From: Paenibacillus macerans
GTDB lineage: Bacteria; Bacillota; Bacilli; Paenibacillales; Paenibacillaceae
Length of the DNA: 64,000 bases
Assembly: GCF_900454495.1 (NCBI RefSeq)
Contig: NZ_UGSI01000001.1
Location: forward strand, 1,984,001 to 2,048,000
Direction: 5' to 3'
Position numbers and translations under genes: made by a program. Within the stretch, counting starts at the first letter, position 1, and each line of letters starts with the position of its first letter. Below the pieces are notes generated by a model. That model worked only from the letters and a program-made list of their open reading frames with translations. It had not been told where the DNA came from and made no database searches. This document shows positions 1-8,075 of the stretch, piece after piece.

Positions 1-373
1 TATACGGGTCAAACGTATGGATTTGGTACAGATCGACATAGTCGGTTTTCAGCCGTTTGAGGCTTTGCTCCAGCTCCTGCTGCAAATGCAGCCGGGAAGA
101 ACCGCTGGCGTTGGGTCCCTCTCCCCGCACTAGCCCCGCCTTCGTCGCCAGCACCACGCCCTGCCTTCTATCCGCCAAAGCTTCGCCGATGATCCGCTCG
201 GATTCGGAGCTGGCATAAATATTCGCCGTATCGATAAAATTGACGCCGCTGTCCAAAGCCTGGTGGATCAGTCTGATCGATGTTTCCCGATCCGCGCGTT
301 TTCCGAACGCATTTGTTCCCAGGCCGAGCGCCGAAACTTCAAGTCCGCTTGTTCCCAGACGCCGATATTTCAT
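1..373 (-). CDS. Aldo/keto reductase (partial, C-terminus outside window)
   Basis: NAD(P)H-dependent oxidoreductase of the aldo/keto reductase family. The translated N-terminus opens MKYRRLGTSGLEVSALGLG, the usual start of this family, and continues with the catalytic Asp and Tyr region (FIDTANIYASS) and the Lys strand (VLATKAG). About 124 residues are present; the rest runs off the left edge. The ATG at 373-371 has a GGGGGATT ribosome-binding site. The substrate cannot be told. It reads in the same direction as the downstream-lying regulator gene, 34 bases away. Confidence 0.85.
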   Translation of the reverse strand, partial: MKYRRLGTSGLEVSALGLGTNAFGKRADRETSIRLIHQALDSGVNFIDTANIYASSESERIIGEALADRRQGVVLATKAGLVRGEGPNASGSSRLHLQQELEQSLKRLKTDYVDLYQIHTFDPY

Positions 374-407
374 AATAATCCCCCTTGTCCTTTTCACGCG
401 CCTTATC

Positions 408-1427
408 TCACAAACCGGCTTCGCTGCCTGCGATCAGTTGTCCGGTTGAGGACAAATCGTAATCCCCCAAGGAAAACAGCACGTCCCGTAGCTCCGCTGA
501 CAGCAGCGCCTCGCGAAGCAGGCCAATCCATTCCCGGTTTTCAGGTTTGTTCAGCACGACCAAGTCGACCCGCTCCGCAATCAGCGGGATGAAGTCCAAG
601 CCGGCGATACGGGCCGGGCGTTCGCTGCCGACGCCGACATCGGCTTGCCCCAGCGCAATCCGTCCGCCAAGCCCCATATGGGTCGTTTCTTCCTGGTCGT
701 AGCCGTTTACGGACGACGGCACAATCCCCCTGAGCCGCAGCTGCTCGTCAAGCAGGACCCGCGCGCCCGAGCCTTTTTCCCGGTTGATCAGGCGAATATC
801 CGGACGCGTCAGGTCCTCCCAGGCCGCGATTCCCAAAGGGTTCCCCTGCTTCACGTAAAATCCCGCTTTGCGCGTCACGAAATGAAAGACAAGATAAGGT
901 AAAGAAATAAACAATTTGCGGATATACGGAAGATTGTATTCTCCCGTGTCGCCATCGTAAAGATGCGTGCTGACGATATCCGCCCCGCCGTTGTACATGG
1001 CCACCAAACTGTCCATGCTGCTGGCGAAGGAGCGCAGCGGCCTGAATCTGGAGCTTCGCTTTTCCAGCGCTTTCGCCAACAAATCAAGACCCGGATCCTG
1101 TCCCGTGATGACCAGCGGTTTTACACCTTCGTTGGCGTCAGCGCTGACTATCGGCGGCGATACGGGAGCCAACGGCGCCAAATGAACGTCCGCCGCGACG
1201 AATCCGGCGGGGCCGCCGCCGAGCCGTCCTGGCGCAGTACTGCCTGCCATGCTTCCGCTTTTCGCTTTAAGTTTATACGCTTCGAGATCCGTGGAATCCA
1301 CCCGCATTTGTTTGCCTACGCGATATGCGGGCAACTCTCCTTTTTTGATCAGATCATAAACGGTTAGTTTGGATACTTTAAGCAATTTGGCGATTTCTTC
1401 GGTCGTGTAAGAGATCGGTTCGGTCAT
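408..1427 (-). CDS. HTH (excisionase-type) regulator with periplasmic-binding-like ligand domain; likely molybdate-responsive
   Basis: One-component transcription regulator of 339 residues. The N-terminus has an excisionase/MerR-like helix-turn-helix (YTTEEIAKLLKVSKLTVYDL, roughly residues 5-45). A linker follows, then a domain resembling the PBP-like family PF12727 (roughly 120-330, with phrases such as GQDPGLDLLAKAL and SGARVLLDEQLR). The start chosen is ATG 1427, with AAGGAG six bases upstream; the longer reading from 1445 has no such site. It is divergent from modA. In established families this architecture often senses oxyanions such as molybdate or tungstate, so control of modAB is a reasonable inference but not shown. 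Confidence 0.75.
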   Translation of the reverse strand: MTEPISYTTEEIAKLLKVSKLTVYDLIKKGELPAYRVGKQMRVDSTDLEAYKLKAKSGSMAGSTAPGRLGGGPAGFVAADVHLAPLAPVSPPIVSADANEGVKPLVITGQDPGLDLLAKALEKRSSRFRPLRSFASSMDSLVAMYNGGADIVSTHLYDGDTGEYNLPYIRKLFISLPYLVFHFVTRKAGFYVKQGNPLGIAAWEDLTRPDIRLINREKGSGARVLLDEQLRLRGIVPSSVNGYDQEETTHMGLGGRIALGQADVGVGSERPARIAGLDFIPLIAERVDLVVLNKPENREWIGLLREALLSAELRDVLFSLGDYDLSSTGQLIAGSEAGL

Positions 1428-1533
1428 GAGTTTCTCCTTGTACACGTCATCTATGGATTGTTCCAGCTAGACTTATCTTACTGATGTTCCCGCTATATTT
1501 CAATGAACGGCGCGGTCAGGACGAATTTTATTT

Positions 1534-1600
1534 TTGAAATGTGCGCAAAGTCTCTATACACTTCATTATGTTTAGTATAATCTAGATATAATTAGTTATA
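1534..1600 (+). promoter_or_regulatory. Putative modAB promoter and AT-rich operator region
   Basis: The 190-base divergent region between the HTH regulator and modA contains a TATAAT box at 1576-1581 with only a weak -35, and an alternative pair TTGAAA (1534-1539), 17 bases, TACACT (1557-1562). An AT-rich imperfectly palindromic stretch follows at 1576-1600 (TATAATCTAGATATAATTAG then TTATA), just before the ribosome-binding site. Its position next to the regulator suggests an operator. Which -10 is used cannot be decided by eye. Confidence 0.4.
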
Positions 1601-1617
1601 ACCAGGGAGGAAGATTC

Positions 1618-2466
1618 ATGTTTCAACGAAAAATGCTACCTTTGCTGGCCGCGATGATGACCGCGCTTTTGCTGGTCATCTCCGGCTGCGGAAATACAGC
1701 AAACAGCGGCGCATCGGCCAATCAGGATACCGCCGCCCAGGCGGAAGCTTCCGGCGCAAATTCAAGCGCTTCCTCAAAAGTCGAACTGCTCGTTTCCGCC
1801 GCGGCCAGTCTTACCGAAAGTATGGACGAGTTAAAAACGATCTACGAAACCGCCCATAACGATGTTAACCTCACCTTTAATTACGGCGCATCCGGGACGC
1901 TGCAGCAGCAGATCGAGCAAGGCGCGCCGGCGGATTTGTTTTTGTCGGCCGGAAAGAAGCAAATGGACGCTCTACTGGACAAAGGACTTATCGATTCAGA
2001 ATTATCGACAAACCTGCTGACCAATGACCTGGTACTCATCGTTCCGGGGAACTCTGCCGTTCAAATTAACGCGCTGGAGGACCTGGACCAGGCCGGGAAC
2101 ATCGCCATCGGGACACCCGAATCCGTGCCCGCCGGCAAATATGCCCAGCAAACTCTTTCCTATTATAAACTATGGGATAGTTTGCAGCCCAAGCTGGTTC
2201 TGACGAAAGATGTGAAGCAGGTGTTGTCCTATGTGGAGACGGGCAATGCGGATGCGGGTTTTGTTTATAAAACGGATGCCGCCGTCTCCGACAAAGTGAA
2301 GATTGCGCTAACCGCGGATCCGGCAAGCCATGACCCGATCGAATATCCGGCCGGCGTGCTGACGGGCAGCCAACATCCGGACGAGGCCAAAGCTTTTTAC
2401 GAGTTTTTGCAATCCGCTGAGGCGATGGAAGTGTTCAAAAAATACGGTTTCAACCCGGCGGAGTAG
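1618..2466 (+). CDS. modA: Molybdate ABC transporter substrate-binding lipoprotein ModA
   Basis: Extracytoplasmic molybdate-binding protein of 282 residues. It has a lipoprotein signal peptide with lipobox VISGC (Cys about residue 24), a Ser/Ala-rich linker, then the type II binding-protein core beginning ELLVSAAASLTESMDELK; the ASLT region is where family members bind the oxyanion. Later motifs are NYGASGTLQQQIEQGAPAD and ETGNADAGFVYKTDA. The ribosome-binding site is AGGGAGGAAG. It is followed by modB after nine bases. Next to the nif operon it most likely supplies Mo for FeMo-cofactor. Tungstate specificity cannot be excluded. Confidence 0.93.
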   Translation: MFQRKMLPLLAAMMTALLLVISGCGNTANSGASANQDTAAQAEASGANSSASSKVELLVSAAASLTESMDELKTIYETAHNDVNLTFNYGASGTLQQQIEQGAPADLFLSAGKKQMDALLDKGLIDSELSTNLLTNDLVLIVPGNSAVQINALEDLDQAGNIAIGTPESVPAGKYAQQTLSYYKLWDSLQPKLVLTKDVKQVLSYVETGNADAGFVYKTDAAVSDKVKIALTADPASHDPIEYPAGVLTGSQHPDEAKAFYEFLQSAEAMEVFKKYGFNPAE

Positions 2467-2475
2467 CGGATCGTA

Positions 2476-3150
2476 ATGGATCCTTTATTCGTGTCGGAAA
2501 ATTTTTGGTCGCCGGTCCTGCTGTCGCTGCAGGTATCGATCGCCGCAACGGTGATTGCATTTCTCCTCGGACTTGTGGTGGCATGGCGGATGGCGGCCGC
2601 GGTTTTTTACGGCAAATCGCTGCTGGAGACGGCGTTCCTGCTGCCGCTTGTGCTGCCGCCCAGCGTCGTCGGCTTTATCCTGCTCGTGCTGCTTGGCCGC
2701 AACGGCTGGATCGGCCAGGCGGCCTCCGCCTGGTTTAACCTGTCCTTTGTGTTCCAGCCGCTCGGGGCGATCGTCGCTGCCAGCGTTGTCAGCTTTCCGC
2801 TGATCTATCAAGCGCTGAAAACCGGGTTTCAGTCGGTGGACAAAGACGTCAAGGAAGCGGCTCGCGCGCAAGGGGCCAACGAGTGGCAGGTGCTTATTCA
2901 TATCGTGCTGCCGCTCTCCTTGCGCTCGCTGCAAGCGGCTTTTATTCTCGGCTTCGCCCGCGCGCTGGGCGAATTCGGCGCCACCCTGATGGTCGCCGGC
3001 AACATTCCCGGCCGGACGCAAACGATACCGACGGCCATTTATTTTGCCGTTGATGCCGGCAATATGCCGCTGGCCTGGGCGCTCACGGGCTGCACGATCC
3101 TGCTGTCGTTTCTGCTGCTGATGCTTTCGTCCCGGCTGAAAAGCGACTAG
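2476..3150 (+). CDS. modB: Molybdate ABC transporter permease ModB
   Basis: Inner-membrane permease of 224 residues with about five hydrophobic spans and the conserved cytoplasmic EAA loop (KEAARAQGANEWQVLIHIVLP) that docks the ATPase. Family signatures LPLVLPPSVVGF and RALGEFGATLMVAGNIPGRT are present. It starts nine bases after modA; the ribosome-binding site is weak, so coupling to modA translation is likely. No ModC ATPase gene follows: a strong terminator comes directly after. An ATPase encoded elsewhere must serve this permease if the system is functional. Confidence 0.93.
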   Translation: MDPLFVSENFWSPVLLSLQVSIAATVIAFLLGLVVAWRMAAAVFYGKSLLETAFLLPLVLPPSVVGFILLVLLGRNGWIGQAASAWFNLSFVFQPLGAIVAASVVSFPLIYQALKTGFQSVDKDVKEAARAQGANEWQVLIHIVLPLSLRSLQAAFILGFARALGEFGATLMVAGNIPGRTQTIPTAIYFAVDAGNMPLAWALTGCTILLSFLLLMLSSRLKSD

Positions 3151-3173
3151 AGCGCTCTTCAGGGTTCAAGACA

Positions 3174-3222
3174 AAACCCCCTCGCGGTAGCCGCCAGTTG
3201 GTTACCGCGAGGGGGTTTCTTT
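3174..3222 (+). terminator. Rho-independent terminator after modB
   Basis: A perfect 16-bp stem (3174-3189 pairing with 3203-3218, arm AAACCCCCTCGCGGTA) with a 13-base loop, ending in TTTCTTT. It closes the modAB transcript. The rest of the 512-base stretch between modB and nifV holds a short R2-like unit near 3306-3330 and the R1 repeat at 3441-3640; I see no gene in it. Confidence 0.85.
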
Positions 3223-3440
3223 GCAGTGGACCGGGAATGCCAGCCGAAAACTGAAAAACCGGGCGTAAGCCGTCCCTGAGCCTTATGGCCGATTCTAGCA
3301 ACGGACCATTGCGCCGTTATTTCGGCAAAATCCAGGGTTTGCAGAAGGGACGGACACAGTTGTCCTTATTGGGCATTTCAGCGCGTGATTTCGCACTAGC
3401 GCTGCATTCACTTTAGCTCAAAATTTCCCGTAAAAGCCAC

Positions 3441-3640
3441 CCGGGAGTCTAACGGTTGTAACAGCAGCTATTTTGCGAAAAAAATCCACTTTTCTAGATT
3501 CTAACGGATGTAAGCGTCGTTATTTGCCTGAATCTAAGAAAAATAGCCGGATTTCAGTGAAATAAGCGCTATGGCAACCGTTACAATTAAAAATCAACGT
3601 TTTTGGAGCGAATAGCGCTTGTGGCAACCGTTAAAATGTC
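3441..3640. repeat. R1 composite intergenic repeat, copy 1
   Basis: A 200-bp repeat with an inverted second copy at 41313-41513 (about 80% identical by eye). It contains four short units, each starting TAACGG(T/A)TG and ending near GCTATTT/CGTTATTT: two on the plus strand (from about 3449 and 3501) and two on the minus strand (ending about 3585 and 3634). The facing arrangement could let single strands fold. No reading frame is conserved. It lies just downstream of nifV. Confidence 0.75.
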
Positions 3641-3662
3641 AGTAGGACCCGGTACAGCTTCA

Positions 3663-4790
3663 TTACTTCGCCAATTCCTCCTTCGCCCACTCCCCGATTT
3701 CCCGGCTGTCCACCGGATATTTGCGTTCCCCCGCCGTCCGCCGCAGCCGCTCCAGTAATGTCTCGATAATTCCTTCGCTCACCTTAAGCCCTTCTCCATC
3801 CAGCGCCAGGCGCACCGCGCTGCGCCCCGAGTGCTTGCCCAACACGATGACATGGTCCGCGCCGAGCTCGGAAGGATCAAACGTCTGGTACGTCCGGCGG
3901 TCTTTCATTAGGCCGTTTACATGAATTCCGGATTCATGGGCAAAGGCCAGCCGCCCTACCAGCGGCCGCGCATCGGGGATATCTCTGCCGGCCGCGCGGG
4001 CAACGAACTCGGCCAAAGGCTTAAGCTTGTCGGGACGCACCGCGCATTCCCCGCGGTATAAATGCTTCCAAGCCATCGCCACTTCCTCCAGCGCGGCGTT
4101 GCCCGCGCGTTCGCCGATGCCGAGCACGGTCGTGCTGGCCCACTTGGCTCCCGCCTCGATGCCGGCCAGCGTATTTGCCGCCGCCAAGCCAAAATCGTTG
4201 TGGCAGTGGATTTCCAGCTCGATGTCGGGCGGGCAGGTGGCCAGCAGCGCCGACACCCTCGCATACAGCGTGCCGGGATGGTGAACGGACAAGGTATCGG
4301 CATAGCGGAACCGCCGGATCCCTTCCTTTCGAAAAGCGCAAATCAACGTGCGCAAAAAAGCGAAATCGGCGCGCGAAGCATCCTCGAAACCGATCGATAC
4401 GGCAAGCCCTTTTTCCTGCGCGTAGCAAGCGGTGCGTTTGCCCAAATCGATGACTTTGGCCGGCCCCGCCCCCAGCTTGGCGCGCATTTGGATCGGCGAT
4501 ACGGGCAAAGCGATGTGGGCCGAACCCACGCCCGCCGAGAGGGAAGCATCGATGTCGGCGCAGTTCGCCCGATTCCAGGCCAGCAGCCGCATGGGCAGTC
4601 CCAGCGCCGCGATTCGGCGGATAGTCCGGCATTCGTCATCGCCCATGGCCGGGATGCCCACTTCGGCCTGCTCGACTCCGGCGGCGGCGAGGCACTTGGC
4701 GATTTCCAGTTTTTCCGCAGCCGTAAACGCCACGCCGGCCGCCTGTTCCCCATCGCGCAGCGTCGTGTCGCAAATCCGCAGGTCCCTCAT
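3663..4790 (-). CDS. nifV: Homocitrate synthase NifV
   Basis: Condenses acetyl-CoA and 2-oxoglutarate to homocitrate, the organic ligand of FeMo-cofactor. The 375-residue protein has the HMGL-like/DRE-TIM barrel signature near the N-terminus (ICDTTLRDGEQAAGV), the metal-binding HCHNDFGLA motif, and GIGERAGNAALEE. The C-terminal part includes HESGIHVNGL and LGKHSGRSA, typical of homocitrate/isopropylmalate synthases. The start is ATG 4790, with GGAGGAGG just upstream; an in-frame ATG at 4835 is less likely. It is the last gene of the nif operon, 87 bases after hesA. The operon context separates it from leuA or lys20. Confidence 0.95.
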   Translation of the reverse strand: MRDLRICDTTLRDGEQAAGVAFTAAEKLEIAKCLAAAGVEQAEVGIPAMGDDECRTIRRIAALGLPMRLLAWNRANCADIDASLSAGVGSAHIALPVSPIQMRAKLGAGPAKVIDLGKRTACYAQEKGLAVSIGFEDASRADFAFLRTLICAFRKEGIRRFRYADTLSVHHPGTLYARVSALLATCPPDIELEIHCHNDFGLAAANTLAGIEAGAKWASTTVLGIGERAGNAALEEVAMAWKHLYRGECAVRPDKLKPLAEFVARAAGRDIPDARPLVGRLAFAHESGIHVNGLMKDRRTYQTFDPSELGADHVIVLGKHSGRSAVRLALDGEGLKVSEGIIETLLERLRRTAGERKYPVDSREIGEWAKEELAK

Positions 4791-4877
4791 AATAGTTCCC
4801 TCCTCCCGTTGGGCATGTTCTTGATAACACATCATTCAGAAATATTTCCGATCAGAGCAGCGCCAGACCTGCAGCCT

Positions 4878-5708
4878 TCAAACGTTGCTGCAGCACTCGC
4901 AGTCGGGATTGCAGCGGAGCGAAACGGTATAATTGCTCATATTCAGCGTGTTGATCCGGTGCATGACATTGATGAACGGACGGCCAACCCCGGTAATCCA
5001 CTTCACCGCCTCCAAAGCCGCCAGGCAGCCGGCCAGACCGGCGGTGGCGCCCAAAACGGGAAATCCGAGGGGTTCCCATTCCTGCGGGCGCTCGGGGTAC
5101 AGACACGCAAGGCATGGTGTTTCCCCCGGGACGATCGTCGTCAAGGAAACCTCAAACCCGTACATAGCCGCTTCGACCAGCGGTCTGCCGGCGGCGACGC
5201 ACAGGCGGTTTAAGGCGTACCGTTCGGGAAAATCGTACCTCGCGTCGATCACGATATCGGCCGCTCTTACCCATGGTCCGCTTTCCGCAAGCGTGATCCG
5301 GGCATTGTGCCCTTCAATGATCACCTCGGGATTGACCCGCTTTAAGCTCTCCACTGCCGCAGTCATCCGCTCCTCGCCCACGCGGGCGGAATCCATCAGG
5401 ATTTGCCGGTTCAGATCCGGCAGCCGGATGATCCCTTCATGTGCCAGAATCAGCTTGCCGATTCCGGCAGCCGCCAAGTAAAGCGCCGCCGTTCCGCCCA
5501 GCCCGCCGATGCCGGCAACCATCACCGCCGCTTCCTTCAGTTTGCGTTGACCCTCCCGCCCCAGCAGTTTGAGCTGGCGATCATAGCGGACAAGCTCCTT
5601 TACAAGCTGCTGGTTCTGCTCCGCGTATGGCGGGCTTTCCATCTTCTCCTCCGCGTATTGCAGGCTTTCCAGCTTCTTCGCCGCGTTTTGCTCCGTCGTT
5701 TCCGGCAC
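4878..5708 (-). CDS. hesA: HesA-family E1-like adenylating protein
   Basis: ThiF/MoeB/HesA family protein of about 276 residues, a usual member of Paenibacillus nif operons, where it is thought to help metallocluster maturation. It shows the nucleotide-binding glycine motif AGIGGLGG, the NRQILM segment, and two Cys pairs (CLAC; CNPDCECC near the C-terminus) that would bind zinc. The best start is GTG 5708, preceded by GGGAGGGGG; the frame is open further upstream to 5783. The N-terminal 35 residues hold two imperfect copies of a (Q/P)YAE(E/Q) motif and precede the conserved domain (RYDRQLKLLG). Confidence 0.88.
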   Translation of the reverse strand: MPETTEQNAAKKLESLQYAEEKMESPPYAEQNQQLVKELVRYDRQLKLLGREGQRKLKEAAVMVAGIGGLGGTAALYLAAAGIGKLILAHEGIIRLPDLNRQILMDSARVGEERMTAAVESLKRVNPEVIIEGHNARITLAESGPWVRAADIVIDARYDFPERYALNRLCVAAGRPLVEAAMYGFEVSLTTIVPGETPCLACLYPERPQEWEPLGFPVLGATAGLAGCLAALEAVKWITGVGRPFINVMHRINTLNMSNYTVSLRCNPDCECCSNV

Positions 5709-5748
5709 GCCGTCCCCCTCCCTTTTTATAAAACAAAAGATGTCCACG

Positions 5749-6348
5749 TCAGCGCGCAGCCGCGACTTCCCCATGCCGGGCAAGCCAGTCCAGCCCCTCC
5801 CGCATTTGGCTTAACGCAAATTTCTCCAGCTTCGCCGCGGAAGTAAACGGAAAACGCAGCCCGGCCCGCAGCGTGACGGAGGCAAGGATCAACCGGCCGC
5901 TGGACACAATGGCCCTGCCGAACCCTTCTCCGTTCATTTCCACCATGCTTTGCATAAGCTGCCCCGTCTCCGCCTCGAGGGCCGCCGCCAGCGCTTGAAA
6001 CACATGCTCGACTTGCCGCCGCAGCTTGGCGTTCGGCGTGCAATCCTGACTTAGCGCCTGCTTCTCCTCCGGAGTAAACAACAGCAGCCGGGCGATCTTC
6101 TCTTCCTCGCTTAGGCCGCTGCCCTTGCCGAAGTAATCGTAAGCATCGATCATTTGACTAAGAGTCCGGTTAAAAGCCGCTAACAATCGCCGGTCCGGTT
6201 CCTCGATATTTGCGGAGCTCCCCATTGTTTTCGGCAAACCGGAATCGGTTTGCGCTAAACCGAAACTTGTTGGCGCTATACCAAGAGCGGACTCCGGCAA
6301 ACCGGAACCTGGCTCCGGGCCCCCTTCCAAATATGTGGCTTCTTCCAT
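5749..6348 (-). CDS. NifX-associated nitrogen fixation protein (DUF269)
   Basis: Conserved nif-cluster protein of 199 residues. The C-terminal about 150 residues match the DUF269/NifX-associated family pattern: an IDAYDYFG helix, LLLFTPEEKQAL, LAAALEAETGQLM, then EGFGRAIVSSGRLILAS. The exact role is not established; it accompanies NifX in Mo-nitrogenase clusters. The start ATG 6348 has AAGGAGGGA upstream. The N-terminal about 45 residues are unusual: a low-complexity string of short units such as SGLPES, FGLAQT, SGLPKT. It lies between nifX and hesA, the place of 'orf1' in ten-gene Paenibacillus nif clusters. Confidence 0.85.
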   Translation of the reverse strand: MEEATYLEGGPEPGSGLPESALGIAPTSFGLAQTDSGLPKTMGSSANIEEPDRRLLAAFNRTLSQMIDAYDYFGKGSGLSEEEKIARLLLFTPEEKQALSQDCTPNAKLRRQVEHVFQALAAALEAETGQLMQSMVEMNGEGFGRAIVSSGRLILASVTLRAGLRFPFTSAAKLEKFALSQMREGLDWLARHGEVAAAR

Positions 6349-6364
6349 GCCGATCCCTCCTTGT

Positions 6365-6775
6365 TTATCCCTCTTTTCGGCTCTCCCCGTTTTGCTCCGA
6401 AGCGGCCTCCTCCTCGGCAAGCAGCACTTTACTCAGCCACATCGGCGGCTTGCCGCGCAGCATTTCCAGCAGCCGGGCGATTTGTTCCTCGATCGGAACG
6501 CCGGGCGGCACCTTTACCGGCATCATTTTCCGCCGGGTCACGCGCGCCGCGGCCGATGCTCCGATTTGCATCAGGAACACCAGCGTACAATCGCCGATCA
6601 GGGAAATCCGCACATCGATTTTGCCCGTTTCATCCGGAGAAATTTGCGCGGGAACGATCCGGTTTTCTAAAAATCTGGCGTCTCCGGGGCGGACTTCATA
6701 GACGGCAAACATCGGGCTATGTCCGAAATGGGCGTTCACATGAACGCCGTCATCCGTGGCAAACGCTACGCGCAT
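6365..6775 (-). CDS. nifX: FeMo-cofactor carrier/biosynthesis protein NifX
   Basis: Small protein of 136 residues of the NifX/NifB C-terminal dinitrogenase-associated fold. It starts MRVAFATDDGVHVNAHFGHS, where the His residues of the HFGH motif are typical for binding cofactor intermediates. Such proteins hold NifB-co or VK-cluster during FeMo-co assembly. It overlaps the end of nifN by 26 bases, so translation is probably coupled. The C-terminus is charged and low in complexity (AEEEAASEQNGESRKEG). Confidence 0.92.
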   Translation of the reverse strand: MRVAFATDDGVHVNAHFGHSPMFAVYEVRPGDARFLENRIVPAQISPDETGKIDVRISLIGDCTLVFLMQIGASAAARVTRRKMMPVKVPPGVPIEEQIARLLEMLRGKPPMWLSKVLLAEEEAASEQNGESRKEG

Positions 6776-8075
6776 GCTGGTTCTCCTCCCTTCGGATGAG
6801 CCGGTTGCCCGCTTTGTTGATCAGTTCCATCGTCCCGCGATACCCCACCGTCAGGGACATGTAGGCTCCAAGCTCGTCGAGGACCGGAAAACCCATCGCC
6901 ATAAACGCCGCGCCGCAGCGTTCGGCCCCGTTTTTTCCGTGCGTATTGCTGATCCATAGGTCCGCCCCGGCCGCCAGCCGCTCGGCATCTTCCAAATCGC
7001 CGATCCAGATTTCCTCGTCTCGTCGCTGCAAAGACGGCGTCTCGCAGGAGGCGACCAGACCTTGAAAGCCGACGCCCATCTCCTTCAGCCAGGAGACCGC
7101 CGAAACGAGATGATCCGGCTCCAGGGCAACGACCGCCGTCGCCCCCGCATAATTGAAATGGGCGTCCAGCATGCCGTCGAGCAGATTTTCCCGCTGCCAG
7201 CGGTAACGCCAAGGGACGGGTTCCCCGCTGAATTCCTGCAGAAAATAAAAAAATTCGTCGCTGGCCGCAAGACCCGATACGCCGTCAAACACCCGGTAAG
7301 GAATACCCGCCGCATTTTGCAGTCTCCGGGCGGGACGCTCCATGCTGGAGCCGATGGCGATCGTCAGCTCCGAGCGGAGCGTTTGCCGGGCGGAATCCAG
7401 CGGTACCCCGCCGCGGGTGAGCGGCGAAAAACCGGTCAGCAGATGCCCCGATAATGAGGTGGACATATCGGGCAGGGCGATGACTTCCAGCCCGAACGAA
7501 GCAATGGTTTCTTTAAGCTCCATCACGTCCGCCGCCGTCAGAAAAGAACCGGGCAGCAGGTTCACCTGGCGTTTTACCGGCCGCTGCGGTTTGCGCCCCG
7601 TCTGCTCCAGCAGGCCGTCGATGATCGACTCGACCATCGCGCCGTACCCCGACTCCAGAGAGCCGCGATAATCGGGCAGCGAACAGGTCACCAGCAGCGT
7701 GTCGCGGAGATTGCGCTTGCGCTTGAAGGTTTTGATTCGTCCGGCGTAATCCGCGCCCGACGCTTCCGTGAGTGCGGTGCTTATGACGCCTACGCAGTCA
7801 GGGCGATGCTTCGCCAGCACTGTCTCGAGCGCCTCCTCCAAATTCCGGTCGGCATCGAATATCACGTCCATCTCCTGCAGCGCGGTCGTCTGCACCGCGA
7901 TCGGCTCCCGGTAATGCCGCGTCAGCAGCGTTTTCGCAAACGCAGTGCAGCCTAATGCCCCGTGGATGATCGGCATTGAACGGTAGATGCCCTGCAGCGC
8001 CAGCACTCCGCCGAGAGGCTGGCCGATTTTCAGAGGATTGCAGCTTAGCGGCTTGTTCGTTTTGTTAATCGTCAT
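6750..8075 (-). CDS. nifN: FeMo-cofactor scaffold protein NifN
   Basis: Beta subunit of the NifEN scaffold, a homologue of NifK on which the cofactor precursor is finished. It has about 441 residues. The nitrogenase component 1 fold is seen from CNPLKIGQPLGGVLALQG and HGALGCTAFAK, with GVISTALTEASGADY, and PDMSTSLSGHLL further on. The start at ATG 8075 (MTINKTN) has AAAGGGAGGG seven bases upstream; ATG 8078 is next to it, and longer readings run into nifE. It overlaps the nifE stop by 11 bases. It keeps fewer P-cluster Cys than NifK, as expected. Confidence 0.93.
   Translation of the reverse strand: MTINKTNKPLSCNPLKIGQPLGGVLALQGIYRSMPIIHGALGCTAFAKTLLTRHYREPIAVQTTALQEMDVIFDADRNLEEALETVLAKHRPDCVGVISTALTEASGADYAGRIKTFKRKRNLRDTLLVTCSLPDYRGSLESGYGAMVESIIDGLLEQTGRKPQRPVKRQVNLLPGSFLTAADVMELKETIASFGLEVIALPDMSTSLSGHLLTGFSPLTRGGVPLDSARQTLRSELTIAIGSSMERPARRLQNAAGIPYRVFDGVSGLAASDEFFYFLQEFSGEPVPWRYRWQRENLLDGMLDAHFNYAGATAVVALEPDHLVSAVSWLKEMGVGFQGLVASCETPSLQRRDEEIWIGDLEDAERLAAGADLWISNTHGKNGAERCGAAFMAMGFPVLDELGAYMSLTVGYRGTMELINKAGNRLIRREENQHARSVCHG

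Noticed and set aside
4062..5213. Long open frame opposite nifV and hesA
   Set aside because: A shadow of high-GC coding DNA; composition is Arg/Gly/His-rich with no domain, and nifV and hesA explain the stretch.
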